Assembly (NCBI RefSeq): GCF_900141845.1
Contig: NZ_FQZB01000007.1
Coordinates: forward strand, 62,001 to 126,000
Source of the DNA: Clostridium cavendishii DSM 21758
GTDB lineage: Bacteria > Bacillota > Clostridia > Clostridiales > Clostridiaceae
Direction of reading: 5' to 3'
Length of the DNA: 64,000 bases
Shown here: in pieces, positions 35,314-42,990 of the stretch
Layout: every line of letters begins with the position of its first letter
Numbering within the stretch: the stretch's first letter is position 1
The notes under the pieces: generated by a model
The model's input: only the letters and a program-made list of their open reading frames with translations
What the model was told of the DNA's origin: nothing
The model's database searches: none
Translations under genes and position numbers: made by a program

Positions 35314-36151
35314 TAAATATTTAAATTTAAAATTAAAATGGGATAATAACAAAATAAGCATAGGAAATAATGAAAAGTATAAGCTAGTAAGTATTGAAGG
35401 TCTTGAAGGGGCTGCTTATGAGGTTAATATAAATAAGAATAATCAATATGATGGTGGCTATATTGAGAATAAGAGAATAAATTCAAGAGAAATAACAATT
35501 GTTGCAGAGTTCCCAATAATAGAAGAAGCTGAAAGGGAGAGACAAGAGTTAATTAAATTTTTTAATCCTAAGAAATCTGGAGTATTGACTGTAAATTATG
35601 GGGGCTATGAAAGAGATATAGTTTATGAAGTAGAGAAATTTAAGGAAACACGTTCTAGTTTATATGAACCGTTAAGCTTTCAATTAGATTTGATTTGTCC
35701 AGATCCATATTTTAAAGATTCTATTATTGCAGAAACGATTAATACGTGGATAAAAGGATGGAAGTTTAAATTTAAACTTCCATTTAAATTTAAACAAAAA
35801 GATGAGAATAAAAAAAATATTTATAACAAGGGTCATGTTAAGACACCTGTAGAGATTATGTTTAAGGGTCCAGCAGTTAATCCTTCTGTAATAAATCATA
35901 GGACTGGAGAGTTTATAAAAGTAATTAAAACATTAACCTCAGATGATACTTTATTTATTACAACCGAGTTTGGAAATAAGAAGGTTGAAATCGAGAGTAA
36001 TGGTATAAGAAAAAATGCATTTAATTATATAGATTTAGATAGTACTTTCTTTAGTTTAGAAGTTGGAGATAATCTTATAGAGTATAATACTGAAAGTTTA
36101 GAACCCCAAAGTGTAGAAATAAAATACAAGAATAGATATTTAGGAATTTAA
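35306..36151 (+). CDS. Distal tail protein (Dit, siphovirus type)
   Basis: A 281-residue Dit-like protein (Sipho_tail family), which forms the hexameric hub at the tail tip. Support comes from KLVSIEGLEGAAYEVNINKN, GGYIENKRINSREITIVAEF and SFQLDLICPDPYF, the standard ending of the N-terminal ring domain. The following ~130 residues are the galectin-like C-terminal domain. It starts at TTG 35306, overlapping the tape-measure stop by 8 bases, with GGGAGGGA eight bases upstream. A short self-complementary repeat (FKFKLPFKFK, around 35765-35795) gives an odd palindromic DNA stretch. The baseplate is completed by the Gp37-like protein downstream. Confidence 0.88.
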   Translation: MDNKYLNLKLKWDNNKISIGNNEKYKLVSIEGLEGAAYEVNINKNNQYDGGYIENKRINSREITIVAEFPIIEEAERERQELIKFFNPKKSGVLTVNYGGYERDIVYEVEKFKETRSSLYEPLSFQLDLICPDPYFKDSIIAETINTWIKGWKFKFKLPFKFKQKDENKKNIYNKGHVKTPVEIMFKGPAVNPSVINHRTGEFIKVIKTLTSDDTLFITTEFGNKKVEIESNGIRKNAFNYIDLDSTFFSLEVGDNLIEYNTESLEPQSVEIKYKNRYLGI

Positions 36152-36165
36152 TAGGAGGTGACATT

Positions 36166-36780
36166 TTGGAATACAGTGGTTTTTTTAATGGAGATCAAGA
36201 ATATGGACAAGATGAATTTAGTAGATATTTTGATAATATTTATGAAAGTGGAGTTTCCATAAATGAAGATAATAATATGACATTACAGGTTAATAAATGT
36301 GATAGTGGAGTTCAAGTAGATAAAGGTTTTTCTATTATAAAAGGTTTTTATCTTTATAATGATAGCATAAAGAATATTGGTATATTAAAAGATTCAAATT
36401 ATGACAGAATAGATAGAGTTATAATAAGACTTAATCTAAATAGTAAAAAAGTATCTATAGATGTTAAGAAAGGTATACCATCAAGTAATCCGGAGGTACC
36501 GAGTTTACAAAGAGACAATTTAGTATATGAACTATCGTTAGCACAAATAAAGGTACCTAAAAATGGAGAAATGGTTATTGTGGATGAGAGATATAAAAAG
36601 GAATTATGTGGGGCAATAAGACCAAAAAATTTAACAGAATTTAATTCCATGATAGAAGGTTTTACTAATCAGTTCAATAAATGGTTTGAAGCTCAGCAAG
36701 CTAAAGGATGGAGAAATGTTTTCATTCAAAATACAACACCTGAAAAGGTGGTGCCAGGTAGTATATGGATACAAATTTAG
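36166..36780 (+). CDS. Baseplate/fibre adaptor protein (phage structural)
   Basis: A 204-residue protein starting at TTG 36166 behind AGGAGGTGAC. The N-terminal half has the pattern FFNGDQEYGQDEFSRYFDNI found in tail proteins of Firmicute phages that sit between Dit and the hub or on fibre stalks. Beta-rich sequence follows (RIDRVIIRLNLNSKKVSIDV, DRVIIR motif). It ends in VVPGSIWIQI, a C-terminal motif shared with the protein encoded at 39638 (KGDIWIQIL). It overlaps the next gene by 16 bases. The precise placement in the particle is unknown. Confidence 0.65.
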   Translation: MEYSGFFNGDQEYGQDEFSRYFDNIYESGVSINEDNNMTLQVNKCDSGVQVDKGFSIIKGFYLYNDSIKNIGILKDSNYDRIDRVIIRLNLNSKKVSIDVKKGIPSSNPEVPSLQRDNLVYELSLAQIKVPKNGEMVIVDERYKKELCGAIRPKNLTEFNSMIEGFTNQFNKWFEAQQAKGWRNVFIQNTTPEKVVPGSIWIQI

Positions 36781-38198
36781 TAAATATAAGATTTTTTGAT
36801 AGAGATATTAATTTTCTAGGAGAAGTGGATAATTACACTTCTCTTTTTTATATCTCAAAATGGGAAACCTTTGGAGAGTTTGAATTTCATATTAAAGAGT
36901 TTAATAAGGAATTACTTTATAAGGGTAATTTTATAATGCTAAACAAGGATAGTTCAAGAGTTGGCGTTATTGAGCATATAGAAATTACTCAAGAGGATAT
37001 AAAGGTAAAAGGCTTTGGCTTAGGTTATTTACTAACTCAAAGAATTACCCTTCCACCCAATAATTATGCATATCATGAATTTAATACAAATGTTGAAGAT
37101 ATTATGTTAGCACTTGTTAAAACTAATGTAGCAGACCCAATAGATTCTAGTAGGAAGATACCAAACTTTATATTAGAAGAGTCAAAGTCTAGAGGACATA
37201 AATTAGAATTTCAGACTAGGTATAAAAATCTAGCTGATGAATTAACTAAACTAGCTAAAGCTAGTGGATTAGGCTGGAAGATACTTTTAGACTATAAAGC
37301 TAAAAAACTTATATTTAGAATATTAGAAAGTAGAGATTTAAGTGTTAATCAAAAAATTAATTCTCCACAAATCTTTAGCGTAGATTATGAAAATATAAGA
37401 AAAGAAAATTATATAGAAAGTAATATAGGGTATAAGAATTGTGGATATGTAGCAGGACAAGGTGATGGAAAGTTTAGAGAAGTCAAGATACTAAATAGTA
37501 ATTTGACAGGCTTAGATAGAAGAGAAACCTTTATTGATGCAAAGGATATTTCAGAAGGTGGAAATTTAGATGATAGAGCTAAAGTTAAATTAGCGGAAAC
37601 ACCTCAGATCACTAATTTTGAATGCGAAGTGGATCCTAGAGATTATGGAGTAAATTGGAGTATAGGAGATATAGTTACTACTGTAAATAAACGTTGGAAT
37701 TTAAAAATGCACAATAAGGTTACAGAGGTAAAGGAAATTTTTGAAGCTGGAAGCTATAAGGTAGAACCTACCTTTGGTACAATAATTCCTACTCCAACTG
37801 ATAAAATTAAGCAAATTACAGATACTCCATTACATGAAAGTGTTCAAGGTGCTAAAGGAGATAGTGGAGAAAAAGGCCCTCAAGGCTATTCTATTCAATA
37901 TAATTGGAATGGAACTAAACTAGGTATCAAAAGAGAAGATGAGGCAAATTATAAATATGAAGATTTAAAAGGTGAAAAAGGAGAGCAAGGTCCACCAGGG
38001 CTTAGTGTAACTTATACACATACTCAAATATCTCCTAAAACTAAGTGGATTATAAAACATGATTTAAATAAGAGACCTTCAGTAACTATTGTGGATATTG
38101 AAGGTAATGTTGTTATTGGAGATATAAGATATATTGATGATAATAATTTAGAATTAAATTTTACAAGTGAATTTGCAGGATATGCATATTTGAATTAG
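36765..38198 (+). CDS. Gp37-like tail hub/Tal-type protein with collagen-like triplets
   Basis: A 477-residue protein of the siphovirus ReqiPepy6 Gp37-like family, the tail-associated hub below Dit. Family segments are FFDRDINFLGEVDNYTSLFY, YKNLADELTKLAKASGLGW and VDPRDYGVNWSIGDIVTTVN. After ~residue 360 come two short collagen-like blocks (GAKGDSGEKGPQG, KGEKGEQGPPG). Between them is NWNGTKLGIKREDEANYKYE, a linker common in Firmicute tail proteins, and a small C-terminal beta domain follows. No peptidase or lysozyme motif is visible, so it probably does not degrade the wall. It overlaps the previous gene by 16 bases, indicating translational coupling. Confidence 0.82.
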   Translation: MDTNLVNIRFFDRDINFLGEVDNYTSLFYISKWETFGEFEFHIKEFNKELLYKGNFIMLNKDSSRVGVIEHIEITQEDIKVKGFGLGYLLTQRITLPPNNYAYHEFNTNVEDIMLALVKTNVADPIDSSRKIPNFILEESKSRGHKLEFQTRYKNLADELTKLAKASGLGWKILLDYKAKKLIFRILESRDLSVNQKINSPQIFSVDYENIRKENYIESNIGYKNCGYVAGQGDGKFREVKILNSNLTGLDRRETFIDAKDISEGGNLDDRAKVKLAETPQITNFECEVDPRDYGVNWSIGDIVTTVNKRWNLKMHNKVTEVKEIFEAGSYKVEPTFGTIIPTPTDKIKQITDTPLHESVQGAKGDSGEKGPQGYSIQYNWNGTKLGIKREDEANYKYEDLKGEKGEQGPPGLSVTYTHTQISPKTKWIIKHDLNKRPSVTIVDIEGNVVIGDIRYIDDNNLELNFTSEFAGYAYLN

Positions 38199-38213
38199 AA
38201 AGGGGTGAGTATA

Positions 38214-39638
38214 GTGAAGTTTTTAACTAATTTAGATTTAAATAAAAATGAGTTGCAAAATGCTAGGATTCAAAACTTAGCAGCTCCACCTAATAATCCG
38301 TTATCAGGACAAGCTTATTATAATACTAAAGATAATATAGCATATATTTTTGATGGTACTACATGGAGAAACTTATTTTCAATGTCTATAGAAGAGGTTA
38401 TAACATTATTAAATAAATCTAACTATAAGATTGATGATGATAATTTAAGTAACAATGTAAATGATGCGGTAATCAAGAGACATGAGCATATTAACGCATC
38501 TATTTTAAATGTAATAACACAAGAGCTGATAAATAAGTGGAATTTGGCAGAAGTAAATGCTAAAAGCTATGCAGATAAACAAATAAACGATTATAAAATA
38601 AGGCCTGCTACCAAGAATACTTTAGGTGGAATAAAGGTTGGTGCTAATCTTTCTATAAATGAAGATGGTACTTTAAATGCAAATGATAATTCAGTTAATT
38701 ATATAGTAAAACAGGAAAAGTTTGTAGCAAGTGAAGGTCAAACATTATTTAGTCTTACAAAAGGTAGTTATAAGGTAGGTTTAGGTGCCTTAAGCATATT
38801 TATGTATGGGGCTAAAATAAGTAATGATGCCTTTAATGAAACAACAGAAAAAAGCTTTACCATGAAAAATCCATTAAATGTTGGAGATATAGTACTTGCC
38901 GAATATATAGAATTAGTTAATGTTACCCCTTATCCAATACACGGAAAGGAGCACTTATCAGGTGGGGTGGATCCTATTCCAAAAGCCACTACTTATACTG
39001 AGGGCTTAATGTCAAAAGAGGATAAAAACAAGCTTGATAGTATTAGTATTGGTGCAAATAAAGTAATTAGATCTGACAAAAATGGAATGATTTTAATCGA
39101 TGGATTAGAGCAAAATGTATATATCCACCCAAATGATATAAATACAAGGCATGTAACAGATGATGAAAAAAACGTTTGGAATGCTAAAGAAACTACTTTA
39201 GGCTCACAAGATAAAGCAAATAGAGCAGAAACTAATGCTGAAGCTTATACAGATAATAAAGCTACTGATATTTTAAGTAATGCAAATAAATATACAGATA
39301 ATAAAGTAGCAGCACTTGTTAATTCAGCTCCAGAAGCCTTAGATACATTACAAGAACTAGCAAAAGCTTTAGGAAATGACCCTAATTTTTCTAGCACAAT
39401 ACTTAATAAACTTGGATTAAAGCTAGAAAAAGTGGCATTTACCATAGGAGATGGGAAAACTACAGAATTTACACTAAAGCATAATTTAAATACTTCAGAT
39501 ACAACATGGAGTATTAGAGAAGCATCTACTGGAGAGGGGATTTTCACAGACGTAATAACTGTAGATACAAATGCTATAAAAGTTTTATTTGCACAAGCAC
39601 CAGCAAAAGAACAATTTAGAGTGGTGGTGAATGGATAA
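38214..39638 (+). CDS. Tail fibre / receptor-binding protein
   Basis: A 474-residue fibre-type protein. The first 60 residues (KFLTNLDLNKNELQNARIQN, then SGQAYYNTKDN and FDGTTWRNL) form the tail-attachment module common to clostridial phage fibres. Then come a helical coiled region (QELINKWNLAEVNAKSYADK), beta-structured repeats, and a C-terminal segment with TDNKATDILSNANKYTDNK and ALGNDPNFSSTILNKLG, which is a widely shared fibre repeat. The end (FTLKHNLNTSDTTWSIREA) is a beta-domain. GTG at 38214 is preferred over 38205 because AAAGGGGTG is the ribosome site. Its stop overlaps the next start (TAATG). It is likely part of the host-range determinant. Confidence 0.82.
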   Translation: MKFLTNLDLNKNELQNARIQNLAAPPNNPLSGQAYYNTKDNIAYIFDGTTWRNLFSMSIEEVITLLNKSNYKIDDDNLSNNVNDAVIKRHEHINASILNVITQELINKWNLAEVNAKSYADKQINDYKIRPATKNTLGGIKVGANLSINEDGTLNANDNSVNYIVKQEKFVASEGQTLFSLTKGSYKVGLGALSIFMYGAKISNDAFNETTEKSFTMKNPLNVGDIVLAEYIELVNVTPYPIHGKEHLSGGVDPIPKATTYTEGLMSKEDKNKLDSISIGANKVIRSDKNGMILIDGLEQNVYIHPNDINTRHVTDDEKNVWNAKETTLGSQDKANRAETNAEAYTDNKATDILSNANKYTDNKVAALVNSAPEALDTLQELAKALGNDPNFSSTILNKLGLKLEKVAFTIGDGKTTEFTLKHNLNTSDTTWSIREASTGEGIFTDVITVDTNAIKVLFAQAPAKEQFRVVVNG

Positions 39639-40156
39639 TGAGATTTTTGGGAAAAGAATTAAAATTCAATGGTTTTGATATATTTCATACAGGAAATTTT
39701 AATCCAAATGCTAAGGTAGATAAGGATTTACCTAGCGGTAATTTAAAAGCAATAGGTTTTATAAAAGCATTTCTATCATCAGTATCAGGAGATGATATTA
39801 CGCTTAGAGGGACAACCCAAATAAGATTTTCTGATTCTAATGATTGGGATTGGAATTCTTGGGCTGGTTTAAAATATGATTCAAACAAAAGAAAAATATT
39901 TTTAGGCGGAGCTGGAGGTGTATTTGCAGCTAATGGACAAGGAACAAAGGTAGAACTTGATTTAACAAATCAAGTTAATAATGTGATTTTACCTAGCTCT
40001 ACTATAAATGGTAATTATGTAGCTACTACAAATCAAATACCAACTAAACTTAGTCAATTGCAAAATGATATAGGGGCAGGTGGAGGAAACAAAATAATAA
40101 TACAAAATAATCAACCTAATTTATTAAAGGGTGATATTTGGATACAAATATTATAA
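39638..40156 (+). CDS. Fibre-associated structural protein
   Basis: A 172-residue protein beginning RFLGKELKFNGFDIFHTGNF, a short N-terminal motif common in phage tail-fibre proteins ('..hTGNFnP..'). A beta-helical repeat region follows (GDDITLRGTTQIRFSDSNDW, KVELDLTNQVNNVILPSS). It ends in KGDIWIQIL, the same C-terminal motif as the 36166 gene. It starts in the previous stop codon (TAATG), so it is co-translated with the fibre protein and probably assembles with it. It is short for a free fibre and may be a tip or collar piece. Confidence 0.7.
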   Translation: MRFLGKELKFNGFDIFHTGNFNPNAKVDKDLPSGNLKAIGFIKAFLSSVSGDDITLRGTTQIRFSDSNDWDWNSWAGLKYDSNKRKIFLGGAGGVFAANGQGTKVELDLTNQVNNVILPSSTINGNYVATTNQIPTKLSQLQNDIGAGGGNKIIIQNNQPNLLKGDIWIQIL

Positions 40157-40176
40157 ATTTTAAGGAGATGATATAA

Positions 40177-40536
40177 ATGGGACAAACAAAAAAAGCAGTT
40201 TATAAAGTTCATAATGGAACAGATTTTGATGAAATAATGTTTAAGACAAGTGAGGATTTACTAGTAGGACAAAATCAAATATTATCTGAAAATGGGTATA
40301 GAGAGTTACCAGGAGGGTTAATAATTCAATGGGGGTATAGTTTAGTAGAACCAACAGGTACAAGCATAAATATGCCTATAAGGTTTCCGAATGGAATTTT
40401 TTCTGTAAGTACAACAATAAGTGATCCAGGAACTTGGTCAGCTAATATTACGGCCAGAAACCAATCTTATATAATAGTTAGGCATAACTTCCAAGCAGGA
40501 AAATTATATGTTGGATGGATAGCATTAGGACATTAG
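40177..40536 (+). CDS. Tail fibre tip protein with gp53-like C-terminal domain
   Basis: A 119-residue protein whose C-terminal ~75 residues match the gp53-like receptor-binding domain of phage tail fibres: NGYRELPGGLIIQWGYSLV, then IRFPNGIFSVSTTISDP and finally GWIALGH. In phages this compact beta domain trimerises at the distal end of fibres and touches the receptor. Here it is a stand-alone gene with a short N-terminal attachment peptide (MGQTKKAVYKVHNGTDFDEI), so it may attach to the fibres encoded just before. AAGGAGATGAT precedes the ATG. Together with the 38214 product it is the best candidate for target-cell specificity. Confidence 0.75.
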   Translation: MGQTKKAVYKVHNGTDFDEIMFKTSEDLLVGQNQILSENGYRELPGGLIIQWGYSLVEPTGTSINMPIRFPNGIFSVSTTISDPGTWSANITARNQSYIIVRHNFQAGKLYVGWIALGH

Positions 40537-40549
40537 GAGGTAAATTAAG

Positions 40550-40927
40550 ATGAAATTTTTTGGATTTAAAGAAAATGGGCAATTTGATGGATTTTATACA
40601 AAAGAAATACATGGAGATAATATACCAAAAACAAATATAAAAATAACTGAAGATTTATGGCAGGAACTTTTAAAGGGAATTTACAAGTATAAGTTAAATT
40701 TAACAGAAGATAAAGTTTTAGATGTAGCTGATAAGGATATTTACTTTGATAAAGTAGAAACTAAAGTATATGATGTCCCTAAGCTACCTAATACGCAAGA
40801 ATTATTAGCTCAACAAATTACTAATCTATTAATAGAAGGTAAAAAGAAGGATGTAATAATAACTAAGTTAGCTAAAACTGTGGATGAATTAAATAAAAAA
40901 ATATCTAATATTGGAGGGGTCAATTAA
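40550..40927 (+). CDS. Small phage tail-locus protein, possible fibre-assembly factor
   Basis: A 125-residue protein (FFGFKENGQFDGFYTKEIHG at the start, a helical end AQQITNLLIEGKKKDVIITK). It resembles the small proteins encoded after tail fibres in clostridial prophages, whose length and layout are similar to tail-fibre assembly proteins, but no firm family match is claimed. Its stop codon overlaps the start of the XkdX gene (TAATG). AGGAGG precedes the ATG. Confidence 0.6.
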   Translation: MKFFGFKENGQFDGFYTKEIHGDNIPKTNIKITEDLWQELLKGIYKYKLNLTEDKVLDVADKDIYFDKVETKVYDVPKLPNTQELLAQQITNLLIEGKKKDVIITKLAKTVDELNKKISNIGGVN

Positions 40928-41058
40928 TGTTTGATTTTTATAAAACTTTTTATAATATGGGATATTTAAAAAAGGATGATATAAAGGAAGCTTGTAAATG
41001 GACTTGTATAACTAAAGAAGAGTTTAAAAATATAGTTGGAGAAGATTATATAGAATAA
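40927..41058 (+). CDS. XkdX family protein
   Basis: A 43-residue ORF (MFDFYKTFYNMGYLKKDDIK, ending EEFKNIVGEDYIE) starting in the stop codon of the preceding gene. The small-protein pattern FYKxxYxxGxxxxxDI...W...T.EEF..I.G.DY is the XkdX family of PBSX and many Firmicute prophages, always located at the end of the tail genes. Function unknown. A terminator follows at once, so it closes the structural operon. Confidence 0.88.
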   Translation: MFDFYKTFYNMGYLKKDDIKEACKWTCITKEEFKNIVGEDYIE

Positions 41059-41063
41059 TTATT

Positions 41064-41093
41064 AACTTAAGTAAGAAAGCTTAAGTTTTTTTA
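41064..41093 (+). terminator. Terminator after the structural genes
   Basis: AACTTAAG pairs with CTTAAGTT around an 8-base loop, followed by T6. Confidence 0.85.
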
Positions 41094-41114
41094 TAAAGAA
41101 ATATAAAAAATAAG

Positions 41115-41158
41115 GAAAATCAAGATGCGTTTTATTACGGGATTTTGATTTTCTTTTT
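41115..41158 (+). terminator. Second hairpin between structural and lysis genes
   Basis: GAAAATCAA pairs with TTGATTTTC around a ~21-base loop, followed by TTTTTA. The two consecutive hairpins suggest that the lysis cassette is reached only by read-through or from its own promoter. Confidence 0.6.
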
Positions 41159-41235
41159 ATATTTATTAGGCTAAATATAAAAAGAAAAAATCTAGTATGT
41201 ATACTTTTGCACTAGATATTGAAAGGAAGTGTAAT

Positions 41236-41439
41236 ATGGATGAGTTATTAAGAGAAGCGGTAAATCAAGGCTTAGGGTATGGACTTTTTGTTTTTCTACT
41301 TTTGTATGTCTTAAAAACTACAGGTGAGAGGGAAACGAGGTACCAAAATATGTTAGATAAGTTAACTGAGAAGTTTAATATAATTGAGGATGTTGAAGAG
41401 GATGTTAAGGAAATTAAGAGTCATATATTTAAGAAATAA
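41236..41439 (+). CDS. BhlA/UviB-family holin-like protein
   Basis: A 67-residue protein with an N-terminal membrane helix (GLGYGLFVFLLLYVLKTTGE) and a charged coiled-coil tail (RYQNMLDKLTEKFNIIEDVE). This is the BhlA/UviB family: B. licheniformis BhlA is a bacteriocin/holin-like protein, and C. perfringens UviB is encoded beside the UV-inducible bacteriocin gene of pIP404. The upstream in-frame ATG at 41197 is rejected because AAGGAAGTG fits the ATG at 41236. It would permeabilise the producer membrane so that the particle and amidase are released. Confidence 0.88.
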   Translation: MDELLREAVNQGLGYGLFVFLLLYVLKTTGERETRYQNMLDKLTEKFNIIEDVEEDVKEIKSHIFKK

Positions 41440-41454
41440 AGGACGGTGTTTTAA

Positions 41455-41691
41455 ATGAATAAGCAATTTTGGGAGAGATTTAAGAATCCGTGGGTGATAG
41501 TAACTATAACGTCGTTAGTTATTTTAATTCTTGTACAAAATGGGATTCAAGTTGATGATAAAAGGGTAATGGAAACAGTAAAAGCTTTATGTAGTATAGG
41601 TGTTATACTAGGAATATTAAATAATCCAGATACTAAAGGTTTAGACTTACCCTATTTAAAGAGTAAATCAGGTGATCAAGAAGCTAAATAA
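41455..41691 (+). CDS. Phage holin (phi LC3-type)
   Basis: A 78-residue protein with a Trp-containing N-terminus (NKQFWERFKNPWVIVTITSL), two hydrophobic segments (~12-28 and ~47-60) and a conserved NNPDTKGL motif, features of the phi LC3 holin family. It follows the UviB-like gene after 15 bases, so the lysis cassette has two membrane proteins, possibly a holin/antiholin pair. AAGGACGGTG precedes the ATG. Confidence 0.88.
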   Translation: MNKQFWERFKNPWVIVTITSLVILILVQNGIQVDDKRVMETVKALCSIGVILGILNNPDTKGLDLPYLKSKSGDQEAK

Positions 41692-41750
41692 GTTCTTGGT
41701 TTCTATATTTAAAATAAAAACTAAGGTATTAAAAAGGGAAGGTGATAAAA

Positions 41751-42959
41751 ATGGAATCAATAAAAACAATAGAACAAAAGGAAATCAGACTTTATGGAGG
41801 AGAGATAGTAACACCAGAAATACATTTTTTTGATATAACTCCTGATAATAGAGAAGGTGGTGTATATGGCTTATGTGCTATTATTAAATTGTCAGATGGT
41901 AGAAACATTATGATAGATGCTTATATGGATGGGAAAGATAACTATAGTAAGTTAAAACAATTTCTAAATAATATAGGAGTCAATTCAATAGATATATTAT
42001 TCACTACTCATAATCATAGTGATCATATAGGAAATGCAGTAAATTTATTAAATGATTATAAAATAAAAAAACTATATGTTAAAACTCCTGATTGGATAAA
42101 ATTAGATAAAGATGAGATTAAATGGGATACGCAAGGGTATTATAATAGAATGATATCTAAGGCTAATGAAGTAGGCACACAAGTTATAGAGTGTACTGAC
42201 ACTACAATTCAACTTAGTGATATAGAAACAATGAAAATTTTAGGTTCCGAATATTTTGATTATTCAGATTATAACGGTTGTAGTGTAAATTATATATATC
42301 AATATAAAGATATTAGAGTATTATTTACTGGTGATAGTAACGTTGGAACTTTAAATAATTTACGTGGAGAATTTGGTAAAATTGATATTTATCAAACGCC
42401 TCACCACGGAATGAATCAAATTCCAGAAACTTTTTTAAGAGAAATACAGTCTAAAGTTGGGGTGTTTGGAAATCTTGTAAGTGATAGAGAAGATGTAAAA
42501 CCTAATATATTATTCTTAGAATGGTTTGGGTGTAATGTTTATGGAGCATTAGATAATAATTGTAAAATGTGTTTTAAGTTATTTTCAAATTGTGTTCTTT
42601 ACAGCCTAAAGCAAACTATTAAAACAAATTGTTTTGTAAAACTTGATGATAATGGTTCATGGGGATATGTTAAAGATTCTGGTATTCCCGCGGAAAATGA
42701 AATAATAAATTATAACCTAGAGTATTATTATATAGATAAGAATTGGAGAATGGCAAGGTTGCAATTTTTTGATTTAGAAGGTAGTACTTATTATGTTGGG
42801 CAAGATGGAATTTTATGGCGTGATAAGTGGATTCAAAAACCAAATAGTGATAAGTGGTATTGGTTAAAGCTAAATGGAGCAATGGCAAAATCAGAATCAG
42901 TAAAAATTGACGGAAAATATTATAATTTTGATAAAGATGGAATATGTACTAATCCATAA
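41751..42959 (+). CDS. Pce-like phosphorylcholine esterase with choline-binding-type C terminus
   Basis: A 402-residue protein with a metallo-beta-lactamase-fold domain (~1-290). The zinc motif THNHSDHIGN has H87, H89, D91 and H92; FTGDSNVG and YQTPHHGMN supply the later ligands. IHFFDITPDN, DILFTTHNHSDHIGNAVNLL and the later QVIECTDTTIQLSDIETMKI align in order and spacing with pneumococcal Pce/CbpE, which removes phosphorylcholine from teichoic acids. The C-terminal ~85 residues are aromatic repeats (YYIDKNWRMARLQFFDLEGS, WYWLKLNGAMAKSE, KYYNFDKDGI) of choline/glucan-binding type, again as in Pce. No signal peptide is seen. It lies between the holins and the amidase. GGGAAGGTG selects the ATG at 41751. 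Confidence 0.78.
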   Translation: MESIKTIEQKEIRLYGGEIVTPEIHFFDITPDNREGGVYGLCAIIKLSDGRNIMIDAYMDGKDNYSKLKQFLNNIGVNSIDILFTTHNHSDHIGNAVNLLNDYKIKKLYVKTPDWIKLDKDEIKWDTQGYYNRMISKANEVGTQVIECTDTTIQLSDIETMKILGSEYFDYSDYNGCSVNYIYQYKDIRVLFTGDSNVGTLNNLRGEFGKIDIYQTPHHGMNQIPETFLREIQSKVGVFGNLVSDREDVKPNILFLEWFGCNVYGALDNNCKMCFKLFSNCVLYSLKQTIKTNCFVKLDDNGSWGYVKDSGIPAENEIINYNLEYYYIDKNWRMARLQFFDLEGSTYYVGQDGILWRDKWIQKPNSDKWYWLKLNGAMAKSESVKIDGKYYNFDKDGICTNP

Positions 42960-42990
42960 AAGTAATGTATAGGATATAGAGGAAAAGTTA

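Noticed and set aside
35755..35800. Regulatory palindrome in the Dit gene
   Set aside because: The self-complementary stretch is explained by the codons of a repeated Lys/Phe sequence (FKFKLPFKFK).
31880..36151. Contractile (R-type) tail or type VI-like injection system
   Set aside because: No sheath, spike, LysM tail protein or gpW/gpJ baseplate genes are seen; tube, Dit and Gp37-like hub indicate a non-contractile tail.
41751..42959. ComEC/Rec2-type competence hydrolase
   Set aside because: It has the same metallo-beta-lactamase fold, but there are no membrane segments, and the C-terminal aromatic repeats and motif order fit Pce-like esterases better.
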